DNA of 64,000 bases from WHSM01 sp036375165 (lineage in GTDB: Bacteria; Actinomycetota; Actinomycetes; Mycobacteriales; Micromonosporaceae): positions 7,206 through 71,205 of the forward strand of contig DASUSI010000099.1 in the NCBI GenBank assembly GCA_036375165.1. The letters are read 5' to 3'. The notes beneath the pieces are model-generated. The model worked only from the letters and a program-made list of their open reading frames with translations, had not been told where the DNA came from and did no database searches. Shown here in pieces: positions 35,733 through 45,082 of the stretch. The stretch's first letter is position 1; each line of letters starts with the position of its first letter. The position numbers and the translations under genes were made by a program.

Positions 35733-36953
35733 ATGGCGAAGGGCAACGCAGCCCGTAGCAGGAGCACCGCGGGCACCAAGCCCGCAGCCTCCGCACGTAC
35801 AGGCACCCGCGCGGCCGGCAAGTCCCCTGGCAAGTCCCCTGGCAACGGGTCGCGGGAACCGGAATTCGTCCAGCTGTTGACCCCGGACGGCGAGCGCGTT
35901 GAGCACGCTGAGTACTCGGTCGACTTCACTGACGAGGAGTACCGCGGGCTGTACCGGGACATGCTGATCGTGCGCCGGTTGGACACCGAGGCGACCGCCC
36001 TGCAGCGGCAGGGCGAACTCGGAATCTGGGCCAGCCTGCTCGGTCAGGAGGCCGCGCAGATCGGCTCCGGACGGGCACTGCGACCGCAGGACATGGCGTT
36101 CCCCACCTACCGCGAGCACGGCGTGCTGTGGTGTCGCGGGATCGACCCGATCATGCCGCTCGGCCTGTTCCGCGGCGTCGACTTCGGCGGCTGGGACTCC
36201 CGTGCCACCAAGATGCAGATGTACACCGTGGTGATCGGGGCGCAGACGCTGCACGCCACCGGGTACGCGATGGGCGTCGCCAAGGACGGTAAGTGCGGCG
36301 GTGACGACGACAGCGCCAACGAAGCCGTGATCGCCTACTTCGGGGACGGGGCAACCAGCGAGGGTGACGTCAACGAGTCCTTTGTGTGGGCGTCGGTATT
36401 CAACGTGCCGATCGTGTTCTTCTGCCAGAACAACCAGTACGCCATCTCCGAGCCGGTGGAACGCCAGGCGCGGGCCCCGATCTACCAGCGGGCCCACGGG
36501 TACGGCTTCCCCGGCATCCAGGTCGACGGCAACGACGTGCTCGCCACGTACGCCGTCACCGAGGCCGCCTTGGACGCGGCGCGGCACGGCGAGGGCCCCA
36601 GCATGATCGAGGCATACACGTACCGGATGGGTGCCCACACCACCTCCGACGACCCGACCCGGTACCGGATCGCCAGCGAGGTGGAGGCCTGGCAGCAGAA
36701 GGACCCGATCCTGCGGATCCGCCGCCTCCTTGAGAAGCAGCAGATCGCTGACGCCTCGTACTTCGATGAGATCGACGCCGAAGCCGACAGCCACGCCGCC
36801 GACCTGCGGGCCCGGGTGCTCGCGTTGCCCGACCCCGACCCGGCCACCATGTTCGACAACGTCTACCCGAACGGCTCGCCCGTGCTCCTGGCGCAGCGGG
36901 AGCAGTTCGTCGCGTATCACGCCGGCTTCGAGTCGAAGGGGAGTGGTCACTGA
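35733..36953 (+). CDS. 2-oxoacid dehydrogenase E1 component, alpha subunit (pyruvate or branched-chain type)
   Basis: 406 aa. ATG 35733 follows GAAGGAGAGAGG closely. Thiamine pyrophosphate binding is seen as YFGDGATSEGDVNESFVWAS followed by CQNNQYAISEP (the GDG...NN motif). FPTYREHGVLWCRGIDP and GLLGQEAAQIG-like segments fit E1 alpha. The first 40 residues are a basic, disordered tail with a tandem GKSPGKSPG repeat. It is the first gene of E1 alpha-E1 beta-E2. It decarboxylates a 2-oxoacid and passes the acyl group to the E2 lipoyl domain. Pyruvate and branched-chain substrates cannot be separated by eye. Confidence 0.94.
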   Translation: MAKGNAARSRSTAGTKPAASARTGTRAAGKSPGKSPGNGSREPEFVQLLTPDGERVEHAEYSVDFTDEEYRGLYRDMLIVRRLDTEATALQRQGELGIWASLLGQEAAQIGSGRALRPQDMAFPTYREHGVLWCRGIDPIMPLGLFRGVDFGGWDSRATKMQMYTVVIGAQTLHATGYAMGVAKDGKCGGDDDSANEAVIAYFGDGATSEGDVNESFVWASVFNVPIVFFCQNNQYAISEPVERQARAPIYQRAHGYGFPGIQVDGNDVLATYAVTEAALDAARHGEGPSMIEAYTYRMGAHTTSDDPTRYRIASEVEAWQQKDPILRIRRLLEKQQIADASYFDEIDAEADSHAADLRARVLALPDPDPATMFDNVYPNGSPVLLAQREQFVAYHAGFESKGSGH

Positions 36954-37942
36954 TGGCCGAGACCATGACCATCGGCAAGGCGCTCAACTCGGGACTGCGC
37001 CGGGCCATGGAGGACGACCCCAAGGTCGTGCTGATGGGTGAGGACATCGGCAAGCTGGGCGGCGTCTTCCGGATCACCGACCGGCTGCAGAAGGACTTCG
37101 GCGAGGACCGGGTGATCGACACTCCGCTCGCCGAATCCGGCATCGTCGGCACCGCGATCGGGCTCGCGCTGCGGGGCTACCGCCCGGTGTGCGAAATCCA
37201 GTTCGACGGGTTCGTGTTTCCCGCGTTCGACCAGATCGTCACCCAGCTTGCCAAGATGTACACCCGCTCCGGCGGCCGGGTGGCGCTGCCGATCGTGATC
37301 CGGATTCCGTTCGGTGGCGGGATCGGTGCGGTGGAGCACCACTCCGAGTCTCCGGAGGCGTACTTCGCACACACCCCGGGCCTGAAGGTGGTGTCCTGCG
37401 CCAGTCCCCACGACGCGTACTGGATGATCCAGCAGGCGATCCGCAGCGACGACCCGATCATCTTCCAGGAGCCGAAGCGGCGCTACTGGGAGAAGGGCGA
37501 GGTGGAGACCAGCGCCAGCCTGGACCAGGTCTTCCCGCTGCACGCCTCACGGGTGCTGCGGGAGGGCACGGACTGCACTGTGGTCGCGTACGGCCCGATG
37601 GTGCGGGTGGCGCTGGACGCCGCCGCGGCGGCGGACGAGGACAATGGCCGCCAGCTCGAGGTGATCGACCTGCGGAGCGTCTCACCGCTCGATCTGGCCC
37701 CGGTCTACCAGTCGGTACGCCGTACCGGCCGGCTCGTGGTGGTGCACGAGGCCCCGCTGACCGGCAGTATCAGTGCCGAGATCACCGCCCGGGTGGCCGA
37801 GGAGTGCTTCTACTCGCTGGAAGCCCCGGTGATGCGGGTGAGCGGATACGACGTGCCGTATCCGCCGGCCCGTATCGAGGAGGAGTACCTGCCGGATCTC
37901 GACCGGGTGCTCGACGCCGTCGACCGCACCTTCACCTTCTAG
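36953..37942 (+). CDS. 2-oxoacid dehydrogenase E1 component, beta subunit
   Basis: 329 aa. ATG 36953 overlaps the alpha-subunit stop by one base. VLMGEDIGKLGGVFRITDRL and DTPLAESGIVGTAIGLALRG then FPAFDQIVTQLAKMYTRSGG and RIPFGGGIGAVEHHSESPEA are characteristic. It forms an alpha2beta2 E1 with the preceding product. It is followed 8 bases later by E2. Confidence 0.95.
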   Translation: MAETMTIGKALNSGLRRAMEDDPKVVLMGEDIGKLGGVFRITDRLQKDFGEDRVIDTPLAESGIVGTAIGLALRGYRPVCEIQFDGFVFPAFDQIVTQLAKMYTRSGGRVALPIVIRIPFGGGIGAVEHHSESPEAYFAHTPGLKVVSCASPHDAYWMIQQAIRSDDPIIFQEPKRRYWEKGEVETSASLDQVFPLHASRVLREGTDCTVVAYGPMVRVALDAAAAADEDNGRQLEVIDLRSVSPLDLAPVYQSVRRTGRLVVVHEAPLTGSISAEITARVAEECFYSLEAPVMRVSGYDVPYPPARIEEEYLPDLDRVLDAVDRTFTF

Positions 37943-37949
37943 GAGCCGC

Positions 37950-39392
37950 ATGTCGCGCATCAAGCAGTTCAAGCTGCCCGACCTCGGCGAGGGTCTCACC
38001 GAAGGGGAGATCCTACAGTGGCTGGTGAAGCCCGGGGACGAGGTGAAGCTGAACCAACCGATCGTGGAAGTGGAAACCGCCAAGGCCGCGGTGGAGATCC
38101 CCTCGCCGTATTCGGGGGTGGTCACCGAGCTGTTCCACGGCGAGGGTGACATGGTCGAGGTGGGTACGCCGATCATCGCGTACGACACCGAGCCCGGGGC
38201 CGGTCCGGCACCGTCCGGCGGTGGCGCTCCAGCCGCCGCCGGAAGCGCGCCCACCGCCGAGGTGGAGATCCCGCCCGCCGAGGGCGCGATCGAACCCGGG
38301 ATGATCGGCGGTCCCGCACCCGGGGGCCGTACCGCGGTCCTCGTCGGGTACGGGCCGCGCCAGGTGGCCGCCAAGCGGCGTGCCCGCAAGACCGACGCAC
38401 TCGCCAGGCCGGCCGGACCGGTGGGTGTCACAGCCCCCAGCGGCGCAGCCCCACCAGAGGTGCCGGCGGCCAGCCCGGCTCCGCCGCTGCCGCCTCCCGA
38501 CGTGGTGGTGCTCGCCAAACCGCCGGTCCGCAAGCTGGCCAAGGAGTTGGGCGTGGACCTCCGGGCGGTCACGCCGACCGGGCCGAATGGTTCGATAAGC
38601 CGGGACGACGTCCTGGCGGCGTCCAGCCAGGCACAGCGGGCCGCGGAACCGGTACCGGCAGTCGCCGCCGGGCCGGTGTTCGGTCCGGAGCGGGAGCAGC
38701 GGATCCCGATCAAGGGGGTGCGCAAGCTCACCGCCGAGAACACCGCGCGCAGCGCGTTCACCGCACCGCACGTCACCGAGTTCCTGACCATCGACGCCAC
38801 CCGTGGTATGCGGGCGCTGAAGCGGCTGAAGTCGATGCCCGGGTGGGAGGAACTGAAGATCTCGCCGCTGCTGCTCGCGGCCAAGGCGGTACTGCTCGCG
38901 ATCCAGCGACACCCGATGATCAACTCCACTTGGGACGAGGGCCAAGGCGAGATCGTCGTCAAGGAGTACGTCAACCTCGGGATCGCGGCGGCCACCCCAC
39001 GTGGCCTGATCGTGCCGAACGTCAAGGATGCCGGCCGGTTGTCGCTGCGGGAGCTTGCCGAGGCCCTGAACGGCCTGGTGCGCACCGCGAAGGAGGGCAG
39101 GACCAGTCCGGCTGACATGCAGGGCGGCACGTTCACGATCACCAACGTGGGCGTGTTCGGCATCGACACCGGCACCCCGATCCTGCCGCCCGGCGAGGCC
39201 GCGATCCTCGCATTCGGGACAATCCGGGAGCAGCCCTGGGTGCATCGAGGCAAGGTGAAACCGCGCCAGGTGACCACCCTCGGGCTCTCGTTCGATCATC
39301 GGATCGTGGATGGCGAACTGGGGTCGTTGTTCCTGGCGGACATCGGCAGGTTCCTGGAGGACCCGGAGGCCGCGCTCCTGGCGTGGGGCTGA
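37950..39392 (+). CDS. 2-oxoacid dehydrogenase E2 component, dihydrolipoamide acyltransferase
   Basis: 480 aa. One N-terminal lipoyl domain has the modified Lys in VEVETAKAAVEIPSP. An Ala/Pro-rich linker is followed by a peripheral-subunit-binding domain (PPVRKLAKELGVDLRAVTPT). The catalytic domain ends in LGLSFDHRIVDGELGS, with the active-site His in DHRIVDG. No E3 gene follows in this operon, so lipoamide dehydrogenase must be supplied from elsewhere. A perfect hairpin 20 bases downstream ends the operon. Confidence 0.95.
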   Translation: MSRIKQFKLPDLGEGLTEGEILQWLVKPGDEVKLNQPIVEVETAKAAVEIPSPYSGVVTELFHGEGDMVEVGTPIIAYDTEPGAGPAPSGGGAPAAAGSAPTAEVEIPPAEGAIEPGMIGGPAPGGRTAVLVGYGPRQVAAKRRARKTDALARPAGPVGVTAPSGAAPPEVPAASPAPPLPPPDVVVLAKPPVRKLAKELGVDLRAVTPTGPNGSISRDDVLAASSQAQRAAEPVPAVAAGPVFGPEREQRIPIKGVRKLTAENTARSAFTAPHVTEFLTIDATRGMRALKRLKSMPGWEELKISPLLLAAKAVLLAIQRHPMINSTWDEGQGEIVVKEYVNLGIAAATPRGLIVPNVKDAGRLSLRELAEALNGLVRTAKEGRTSPADMQGGTFTITNVGVFGIDTGTPILPPGEAAILAFGTIREQPWVHRGKVKPRQVTTLGLSFDHRIVDGELGSLFLADIGRFLEDPEAALLAWG

Positions 39393-39412
39393 CAGGCAAC
39401 CAAGGGCACATA

Positions 39413-39452
39413 CGACGACGGCCCCGGCGCGGATGCGCCGGGGCCGTCGTCG
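39413..39452 (+). terminator. Strong terminator of the E1-E2 operon
   Basis: CGACGACGGCCCCGGCGC and its exact reverse complement form an 18-bp perfect stem with a GGAT loop, starting 20 bases after the E2 stop. Confidence 0.9.
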
Positions 39453-39664
39453 GGTTCGCCGGGAGCGGACATCGCGCACGACCCAGGACCTCCGGAATTC
39501 AGTGGTTGAATCCGCGTGTCCTACGTCACTTCGCAAAAACCGGCGATCAGCCGAAGTATCGAAGGCTGGTGTGCCATCTCACCTAAGAATCGTTTGCCGA
39601 TGGCGACGACTCCGAGATTCAATGGACCTGCCGGAAGAAAACGTGAAAGTCGAGGCGAACACGG

Positions 39665-39808
39665 ATGAGCAACCTGCTGACGAAGTACCGCAAGCACCGC
39701 ACCGCCGCGCGTCAGGCACGTGAGCTGCAGCGCGCGATCGACAACTCGCCCTCCCCCAGCGTCCGGGACGAGCTCCTGATCGCCGCCCAACGGGCCGCGC
39801 GCATCTGA
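39665..39808 (+). CDS. Small basic protein of 47 aa
   Basis: ATG 39665 reads MSNLLTKYRKHRTAARQARE, then LQRAIDNSPSPSVRDELLI and AAQRAARI before TGA. It is an Arg/Lys-rich amphipathic helical protein with high GC at third positions. It is framed by its own terminator 20 bases downstream and by the operon terminator upstream, so it is probably a single-gene transcript. I have the impression that very similar short proteins are widespread in actinomycetes, but I cannot name the family or function. Confidence 0.7.
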   Translation: MSNLLTKYRKHRTAARQARELQRAIDNSPSPSVRDELLIAAQRAARI

Positions 39809-40153
39809 TACGCGAGCTCCTCACCCGACGACCCGGTCTACAGACCGGGTCGTCCTGTTTCCGGCTTTCGGCTGGCTGGAGCGACCCGCACATCGGCGGC
39901 GGTGACACGCTGCGTGGTGAACGCTGGCGCGTCGGAACATTCGGCCTGCACACTGCCTCCTGACACCGGTTCGTGACGATCTGAGCGCTCACAGACTGCG
40001 ACCAGGTGTTGCGCCGTGAAACGCCCGGGTATGGGTCCCCTGGGAAACGATGAACGGGACAGCGGCCGGTACGGTGGTCACCTGCCGCTCGAATGTGGTC
40101 GCTGCTCTGGCCATCATCGTGGTTCGACGGCCGGTACCAGGCTAGGAGGCGCA
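39809..40153. other. 345-base gap: terminator, then probable promoter of the Pro-rich protein
   Basis: After the hairpin at 39827-39860 I see no gene or repeat. The last bases (TAGGAGG at about 40143) are the ribosome binding site for the next gene. Confidence 0.5.
39827..39860 (+). terminator. Terminator of the 47-aa gene
   Basis: GACGACCCGGTCT and its reverse complement AGACCGGGTCGTC are separated by two bases and followed by CTGTTT, a classical intrinsic terminator. Confidence 0.85.
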
Positions 40154-41872
40154 ATGACGTCTGACGAGAGCTTCCCTAGGGGACGGCAGCCGGGCTCCCC
40201 GCAGGCCGAAGCATCGTCGGCTGACGACCAGACGCAGCAGCTCAACCACGACACCGGTGCGGGCGCGGATGCCGAGCCCGACTCAGAACCGACCGTCACG
40301 GTTGCCGCGGGGTCACAGCCTTCCTCCGAGCCGGAATGGCGGGAGCCAGAAACCGTTCGCCTCTCGACAGACGACGGCGAGCGGCTCTCTTCGGACGCTA
40401 CGGAAAAGATCCCGACCGAGTCGGTCACCCCGGAGCCCACACCGGCCGATTCGTCGGCCACCGAACCGTCCCTGCCCTCGGCCAGCTCGTCCGGACCCCC
40501 GTCCGACCCTCCCCCGAAGACACCCGCGCCGGCATCGGAAACCCCGGGTACGGGCTCGGAGACTGAGGAACGGCGGGGCCCATTCCCGCCAGCGGGGCCG
40601 ATCCCGCCACCTGCCACGCCGCCGCTCGGCTCACCACCGGCCCACTCACCGATGCCTCCGTGGGCGGCACAGCCCGCCAGCGGCACAGCTGCCCCGGCAG
40701 GGTCCGGTAGCCCGGCCACACCGAGCAGTCCCGGCACACCGAGCAGTCCTGGCGCACCAGGCACGCCCGCACCGGGTGCTCCACCGCAGTTCCCACCAGC
40801 ACGACCAGCACCACCGGCTCCCGCTCCCGGCTACCCCGCCGGATCCCAGCCCCAGCAACCGGGCCAACCGTGGGGCAGCCCGCCCCCGGCGTTTCCACCC
40901 CCAGCCCCGCACAGCCAGCAACCGGGATATCCGCCACAGCCCCAGGCCCCGTACCAGCGGTCTTTTTCGCCGCCCCCTGGCCAGCCCGGCTACGGGCAGC
41001 CACCTCAGTCCGCTCCCCCCGGAGACGAGACGACCTCGCTGATCTGGGGGCAGCCACAACCGCCACAGGCAAACCAACAGCCAGGAGCTCCGCAGCCCGC
41101 GGCCTCACCGGGCAGCGCCGGTCCCGGCAGTCCAGCCGCTCCTGGCAGCCCCGCAAGCACGGCGGCCGGCACACCGACCAGCGGTACACCCGCTTCCACG
41201 CCGACCAGTGGTGGTGTGGGTGCCGCCGAGACGACTGCGCCCATCCCGACGGAGGGCGACAAGCAGGGCTCCGAGGACCCGACGCGGCGGCTGGCCTTCG
41301 GCACGGCTCCCGGCGTGGAGCCGGCCGGTTGGACCCTCACCCAGGCTGGCTGGGGTGTCACCGCCGGCCAGCAGCCGGCACCAGGCCAAGCCCCGCCCGG
41401 CCAGCCACCGGCACAGCACGCACTGGGTCAGGTGCCGCCCGGCCAGCCAGTGTTCGGGCAGCAGCCGTTCCAGGGGTACGGCTACCAGCAGCCGCTGTCC
41501 GGTGCCGCCCCGGCGGGGCCCACGTTCCGGCCGCCCGGTGCGCCGGCACCCGCCGGGATGTTCCCCGCGAACTGGGGAAACAGAACCGGCCTGATCCTGA
41601 TCATCGTCGGCGTGGCATTGCTCCTCGTGCTCGCGGTAGGTGCCGCGCTGTACGCCATGGGTCGCGACAGTGGGTACGAGATCGGTGCCTGTGTCAAGAA
41701 GGGATCCAACGACAGCGTGCTCGAGGCCGACTGCGACGAGAAGGGCGCGTACCGGATCGTCAAGAAGGTGGACCGGGAGGACCAGTGCGGGAAACCGGAC
41801 GAGCCCACGATCACGCTGGAGTCGAGAGGCAAGAAAGAGGTCGTCTGCCTCGAAAAGGCCGCCAAGGGGTAG
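40154..41872 (+). CDS. Pro/Gly-rich single-pass membrane protein with C-terminal LppU-like domain
   Basis: 572 aa. ATG 40154 follows TAGGAGG by 5 bases. About 470 residues are low-complexity Pro/Gly/Ser/Gln, likely cytoplasmic and disordered. One membrane helix follows (LILIIVGVALLLVLAVGAAL). The exported end of about 60 residues has Cys pairs (YEIGACVKKGSNDSVLEADC, then EDQCGKPDEPT, then VVCLEK) and resembles LppU/SCO3897-type domains. Four Cys probably form two disulfides outside the cell. Function unknown; the neighbouring NHL-thioredoxin gene starts 36 bases downstream. Confidence 0.85.
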   Translation: MTSDESFPRGRQPGSPQAEASSADDQTQQLNHDTGAGADAEPDSEPTVTVAAGSQPSSEPEWREPETVRLSTDDGERLSSDATEKIPTESVTPEPTPADSSATEPSLPSASSSGPPSDPPPKTPAPASETPGTGSETEERRGPFPPAGPIPPPATPPLGSPPAHSPMPPWAAQPASGTAAPAGSGSPATPSSPGTPSSPGAPGTPAPGAPPQFPPARPAPPAPAPGYPAGSQPQQPGQPWGSPPPAFPPPAPHSQQPGYPPQPQAPYQRSFSPPPGQPGYGQPPQSAPPGDETTSLIWGQPQPPQANQQPGAPQPAASPGSAGPGSPAAPGSPASTAAGTPTSGTPASTPTSGGVGAAETTAPIPTEGDKQGSEDPTRRLAFGTAPGVEPAGWTLTQAGWGVTAGQQPAPGQAPPGQPPAQHALGQVPPGQPVFGQQPFQGYGYQQPLSGAAPAGPTFRPPGAPAPAGMFPANWGNRTGLILIIVGVALLLVLAVGAALYAMGRDSGYEIGACVKKGSNDSVLEADCDEKGAYRIVKKVDREDQCGKPDEPTITLESRGKKEVVCLEKAAKG

Positions 41873-41908
41873 TAACAGGCCAGACCTGGAAGACCACGTT
41901 CTGAGGAC

Positions 41909-43822
41909 ATGGTGGCTGTGACGGATACATATTCGCTGTCCGGTCCGCGGGTCCGCGCGGCGGCGCTGACCGGCCGAGGATGGCTCAACACCGGCGGCGA
42001 GGACCTTACCTTGGCCTCGTTGCGAGGGAAGATCGTCCTCCTCGACTTCTGGACCTTCTGCTGCATCAACTGTCTACATCTCATCGACGAGCTGCGGCCG
42101 ATCGAGGAGAAGTACGCCGACGTGCTGGCCGTGATCGGGGTGCACTCCCCGAAGTTCGAACACGAACGCGACCCGCAGGCTCTGGCGGCTGCCGTGGAGC
42201 GGTACGGCGTGCGCCGTCCGGTCCTGGACGACCCGGACCTCACGACCTGGGACCAGTACGCGGCCCGCGCCTGGCCAACCCTCGCCGTGGTCGATCCCGA
42301 GGGCTACCTGGTCGCCACCATGGCGGGGGAGGGTCATGCCGAGGGGCTCACCCGACTGATCGAGCGGCTGACCGACGAGCACGAGGCAAAGGGCACCCTG
42401 CGCCGTGGCGACAGCCCGTACGTGCCGCCCGAGCCGGAGGACACGCCGCTGCGGTTCCCGGGCAAGGCCCTCCCACTTCCGGGTGGCACCTTGCTGGTGG
42501 CGGACACCGCACGGCACAGGCTGGTGGAACTGGCCGGAGACGGTGAGACGGTGCTGCGTCGGATCGGTACCGGATCGCGGGGGCGGTCCGACGGCAACCC
42601 AGAGTCGGCCCAGTTCAGCGAACCGCAGGGGATGTGCCTCCTGCCACCGCACGTCGCCGACCATGTCGGCTACCACGTGGTGGTGGCCGACACCACCAAT
42701 CACCTGCTGCGCGGCCTGCACCTCGCCACGGGCGAGGTGACCACGATCTCCGGCACCGGCCGGCAGTGGCGCTCCACCGTGGACTTCGTACCGCATGACG
42801 CCCGGGCAGCCGACCTCTCGTCCCCCTGGGATGTCGCGTGGTACGCCCCGGCCGGGCAGTCACATACCGGCGAAGCCGTGGAGTTGGACCCCCCGGACGA
42901 CCACCCCGACGCCGGACGGGTGATCGTGGCGATGGCCGGAATCCACCAGCTCTGGTGGTTCGACCCGCTGGCCCGTACCACCGGGGTGTACGCCGGCACC
43001 ACAGTGGAAGGACTGCGCGACGGGCCGTTGCGGGAAACCTTCCTGGCGCAGCCGTCCGGCCTGGCGGTGGCCCCGGACGGCGATCGCCTGTGGTTCGTGG
43101 ACTCCGAGACCTCTGCCCTGCGATACGTCGAGGGAGACATCGTCTACACGGCCGTCGGCACCGGACTGTTCGACTTCGGACACCGCGACGGTCCGGGTGA
43201 TCAGGCACTGATGCAGCACCCGCTCGGTCTCGCCGTGCTGCCCGACGGTTCGGTGGCGGTCGCGGACACGTACAACGGGGCGCTACGCCGGTACGATCCG
43301 GCCACCAGCGAGATGACCACGCTGGCACGCGAACTGGCCGAGCCCAGTGATGTGGTGCTGGTCAATCGTGAGCCAGTGGTGGTCGAGTCAGCCGCACACC
43401 GGCTGGTGCGTCAGGTGGTCTCGGGCACGGGGCAGCGCCTCGGCGGGGAACGTCACCGGGTGGAACGACAACCGAGCGAGGTCACCCACGGTGAGATGAC
43501 CCTGGAGGTGGTGTTCGCCCCACCGCCCGGTCAGAAGCTGGACCGCACGTTCGGATCACCGGTCCGGTTGGAGGTGTCCGGGAGTCCTGCCGGACTGATC
43601 CTGGACGGTGCCGGGACGGGCGACGAACTGACCCGGCGGCTGGTGATCGCGGACGGAATCCCGGACGGCGTACTGGAGGTGGTGGCACAGGTCGCCACCT
43701 GCGATGAGGACACCGACCACGGTGCGTGTCATCTGATCCGCCAGGACTGGGGGGTACCGGTGCAGATCACCCCGACCGGTCCCCGCCGGCTGGAACTCAC
43801 CCTGTACGGACCGCCGCGCTGA
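41909..43822 (+). CDS. NHL-repeat thioredoxin-like protein
   Basis: 637 aa. The N-terminal thioredoxin-like domain has DFWTFCCINCLHLIDELRPI (CxxC as CINC, preceded by a further Cys) and the cis-Pro region ARAWPTLAVVDPEG. NHL beta-propeller repeats follow (GGTLLVADTARHRLVELAGD, FSEPQGMCLLPP, PLGLAVLPDGSVAVADTYNG). A C-terminal beta domain ends the protein. No signal peptide, so it is likely cytosolic; the family (NHLRC2-like) is conserved in actinobacteria but its role is unclear. GTG is possible upstream, and ATG 41909 is used. The 3' end overlaps the convergent DUF2071 gene by 26 bases. Confidence 0.9.
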   Translation: MVAVTDTYSLSGPRVRAAALTGRGWLNTGGEDLTLASLRGKIVLLDFWTFCCINCLHLIDELRPIEEKYADVLAVIGVHSPKFEHERDPQALAAAVERYGVRRPVLDDPDLTTWDQYAARAWPTLAVVDPEGYLVATMAGEGHAEGLTRLIERLTDEHEAKGTLRRGDSPYVPPEPEDTPLRFPGKALPLPGGTLLVADTARHRLVELAGDGETVLRRIGTGSRGRSDGNPESAQFSEPQGMCLLPPHVADHVGYHVVVADTTNHLLRGLHLATGEVTTISGTGRQWRSTVDFVPHDARAADLSSPWDVAWYAPAGQSHTGEAVELDPPDDHPDAGRVIVAMAGIHQLWWFDPLARTTGVYAGTTVEGLRDGPLRETFLAQPSGLAVAPDGDRLWFVDSETSALRYVEGDIVYTAVGTGLFDFGHRDGPGDQALMQHPLGLAVLPDGSVAVADTYNGALRRYDPATSEMTTLARELAEPSDVVLVNREPVVVESAAHRLVRQVVSGTGQRLGGERHRVERQPSEVTHGEMTLEVVFAPPPGQKLDRTFGSPVRLEVSGSPAGLILDGAGTGDELTRRLVIADGIPDGVLEVVAQVATCDEDTDHGACHLIRQDWGVPVQITPTGPRRLELTLYGPPR

Positions 43823-44525
43823 CGGGTGCCCCGAGCCGGGTGTACACGCCCGGTGAGTAGAGCACGCTGACCGGCGGCTCGTCCGCGACGCCGGGCAGGC
43901 CGGCGGCGCTGACCAGGACGTCGTCCCAGGCGAGGAGCCTGGCCTGGCGCAGCGGCCACGGGCGGTGCTCGTTGGGCAGGTACAGACCCCGCAGGTGCAG
44001 GCCCCACCGCGCGGTGAGGAAATGCTCCAGCCGGCCGGGTTCCGGGATCGGGTCCCCCACTTCGACGGTCATCCGGCTCAGCCGGTCCGTACCGCCGGGA
44101 CGACAGGCGTACCTGCGCTGGTCACCGTCGGAGGTGGTGGACATGCGGGACCAGCGGTACGGCAGGCCGAGCGTCGTACGGGCGAACATCGACGGCAGGA
44201 GCCGTGGTGAGTCAAGGGACAGGAAGACCACGCCCCTGCGGCCGCTCGCGTCGACCGAGTACAGCCGGACGTTGATCTGCGGGAACGAGCCGAGGTACGG
44301 CACCGGAGGCGATCCGAACAGCCGGGTGCGTTCCATCCGCAACGCCACCACGCCGAGGTAGGTCACCCCGTCGAGCAGGTCCGGACGCAGGGTGGCCGGC
44401 ATCAGGCTGGCCGCCACAGCGGGTTGCAACGGCCAGTGCAGGAGACTGACCCCCCGCCACCACTGGGCCATCACGGCACGCCGTACCGGTCGTGGCGCCA
44501 CCGGGGTCACCGGCTCAACCGTCAT
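43797..44525 (-). CDS. YqjF family protein (DUF2071)
   Basis: 242 aa. ATG 44525 (MTVEPVTPVAPRPVRRAVMA) is preferred; the frame stays open upstream but that part crosses an inverted repeat. MAQWWRGVSLLHWPLQPAVA, LFGSPPVPYLGSFPQINVRL and GVVFLSLDSPRLLPSMFAR match the DUF2071/YqjF family. An enzymatic role is suspected for the acetoacetate-decarboxylase-like fold, but none is proven. It converges with the NHL-thioredoxin gene. Confidence 0.88.
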   Translation of the reverse strand: MTVEPVTPVAPRPVRRAVMAQWWRGVSLLHWPLQPAVAASLMPATLRPDLLDGVTYLGVVALRMERTRLFGSPPVPYLGSFPQINVRLYSVDASGRRGVVFLSLDSPRLLPSMFARTTLGLPYRWSRMSTTSDGDQRRYACRPGGTDRLSRMTVEVGDPIPEPGRLEHFLTARWGLHLRGLYLPNEHRPWPLRQARLLAWDDVLVSAAGLPGVADEPPVSVLYSPGVYTRLGAPVSAAVRTG

Positions 44526-44592
44526 ATCACCATCCTGACCGCCGTCCGTGGTTGATCCCGCCTCCTCCCACCTCCCACCTCCCACCAACGGT

Positions 44593-44644
44593 TTATCGAT
44601 TACTCGTTGGAAAACCGGTGTCGGTGGCAACGAGTAATCGATAA
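44593..44644. repeat. 17-bp perfect inverted repeat upstream of the DUF2071 gene
   Basis: TTATCGATTACTCGTTG (44593-44609) and its exact reverse complement CAACGAGTAATCGATAA (44628-44644) flank an 18-base spacer. The arms are much richer in A and T than the surroundings. The repeat lies 70 bases before the DUF2071 start and about 90 bases after the stop of the DUF6458 gene, so it could be a terminator, a regulator site, or a recombination scar. A short CTCCCAC tandem repeat adjoins it. Confidence 0.75.
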
Positions 44645-44733
44645 CTGGTGCTAGGCGGGGCAGGGCAGCAGCGCCGATTCACCGGCTGGGGGATCCGCAC
44701 ACCGTCGCACAGCGCTGCCGACGGGTCCAGCGG

Positions 44734-44955
44734 TCAAGCGCGTGGCTGCTGCTGCTTGTGGTGGTGGTGTTCGATCACCTCGGTGCGGCGACGCCGGGTC
44801 ATCCAGAAGCTGATGGTGAGGACCATGCCGGTGAGTCCGCAAAGCATCAGGACCCACCCCACCACGTCGAGATCAAGCCAGCTGAGGTCCCGCTTCACAC
44901 CGAAGGCGATGATCGCTCCGATGGCGATTAAGAAGATACTGCCGCCGATGCCCAT
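44734..44955 (-). CDS. DUF6458 family small membrane protein, copy 1
   Basis: 73 aa with two membrane helices: SIFLIAIGAIIAFGV and VVGWVLMLCGLTGMVLTISF. They are separated by a short SWLDLD loop and followed by MTRRRRTEVIEHHHHKQQQ, a basic and His-rich tail. The start MGIGGSIF follows GGGAGGAGT by about 5 bases. It is a close paralogue of the gene 127 bases upstream; both run minus. Function unknown. Confidence 0.85.
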   Translation of the reverse strand: MGIGGSIFLIAIGAIIAFGVKRDLSWLDLDVVGWVLMLCGLTGMVLTISFWMTRRRRTEVIEHHHHKQQQPRA

Positions 44956-45082
44956 GGGGGACTCCTCCCGACCTGATGATCGTAACTCCGAACCCCCCGG
45001 CCGGGTACGCCGTACGCAGCCGGCCCAGCGTGGCCGATTCCCGCCATACGCACCAGACGGTCAGACCTTCCGCGCGAAACGG

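Noticed and set aside
35589..36950. 453-codon minus-strand frame over the E1 alpha gene
   Set aside because: Antisense to a gene with full thiamine-binding motifs.
40600..41300. Pro-rich low-complexity stretch as a DNA repeat array or CRISPR
   Set aside because: The repeats are protein-level Pro/Gly/Ser codons without constant-length DNA units or spacers.
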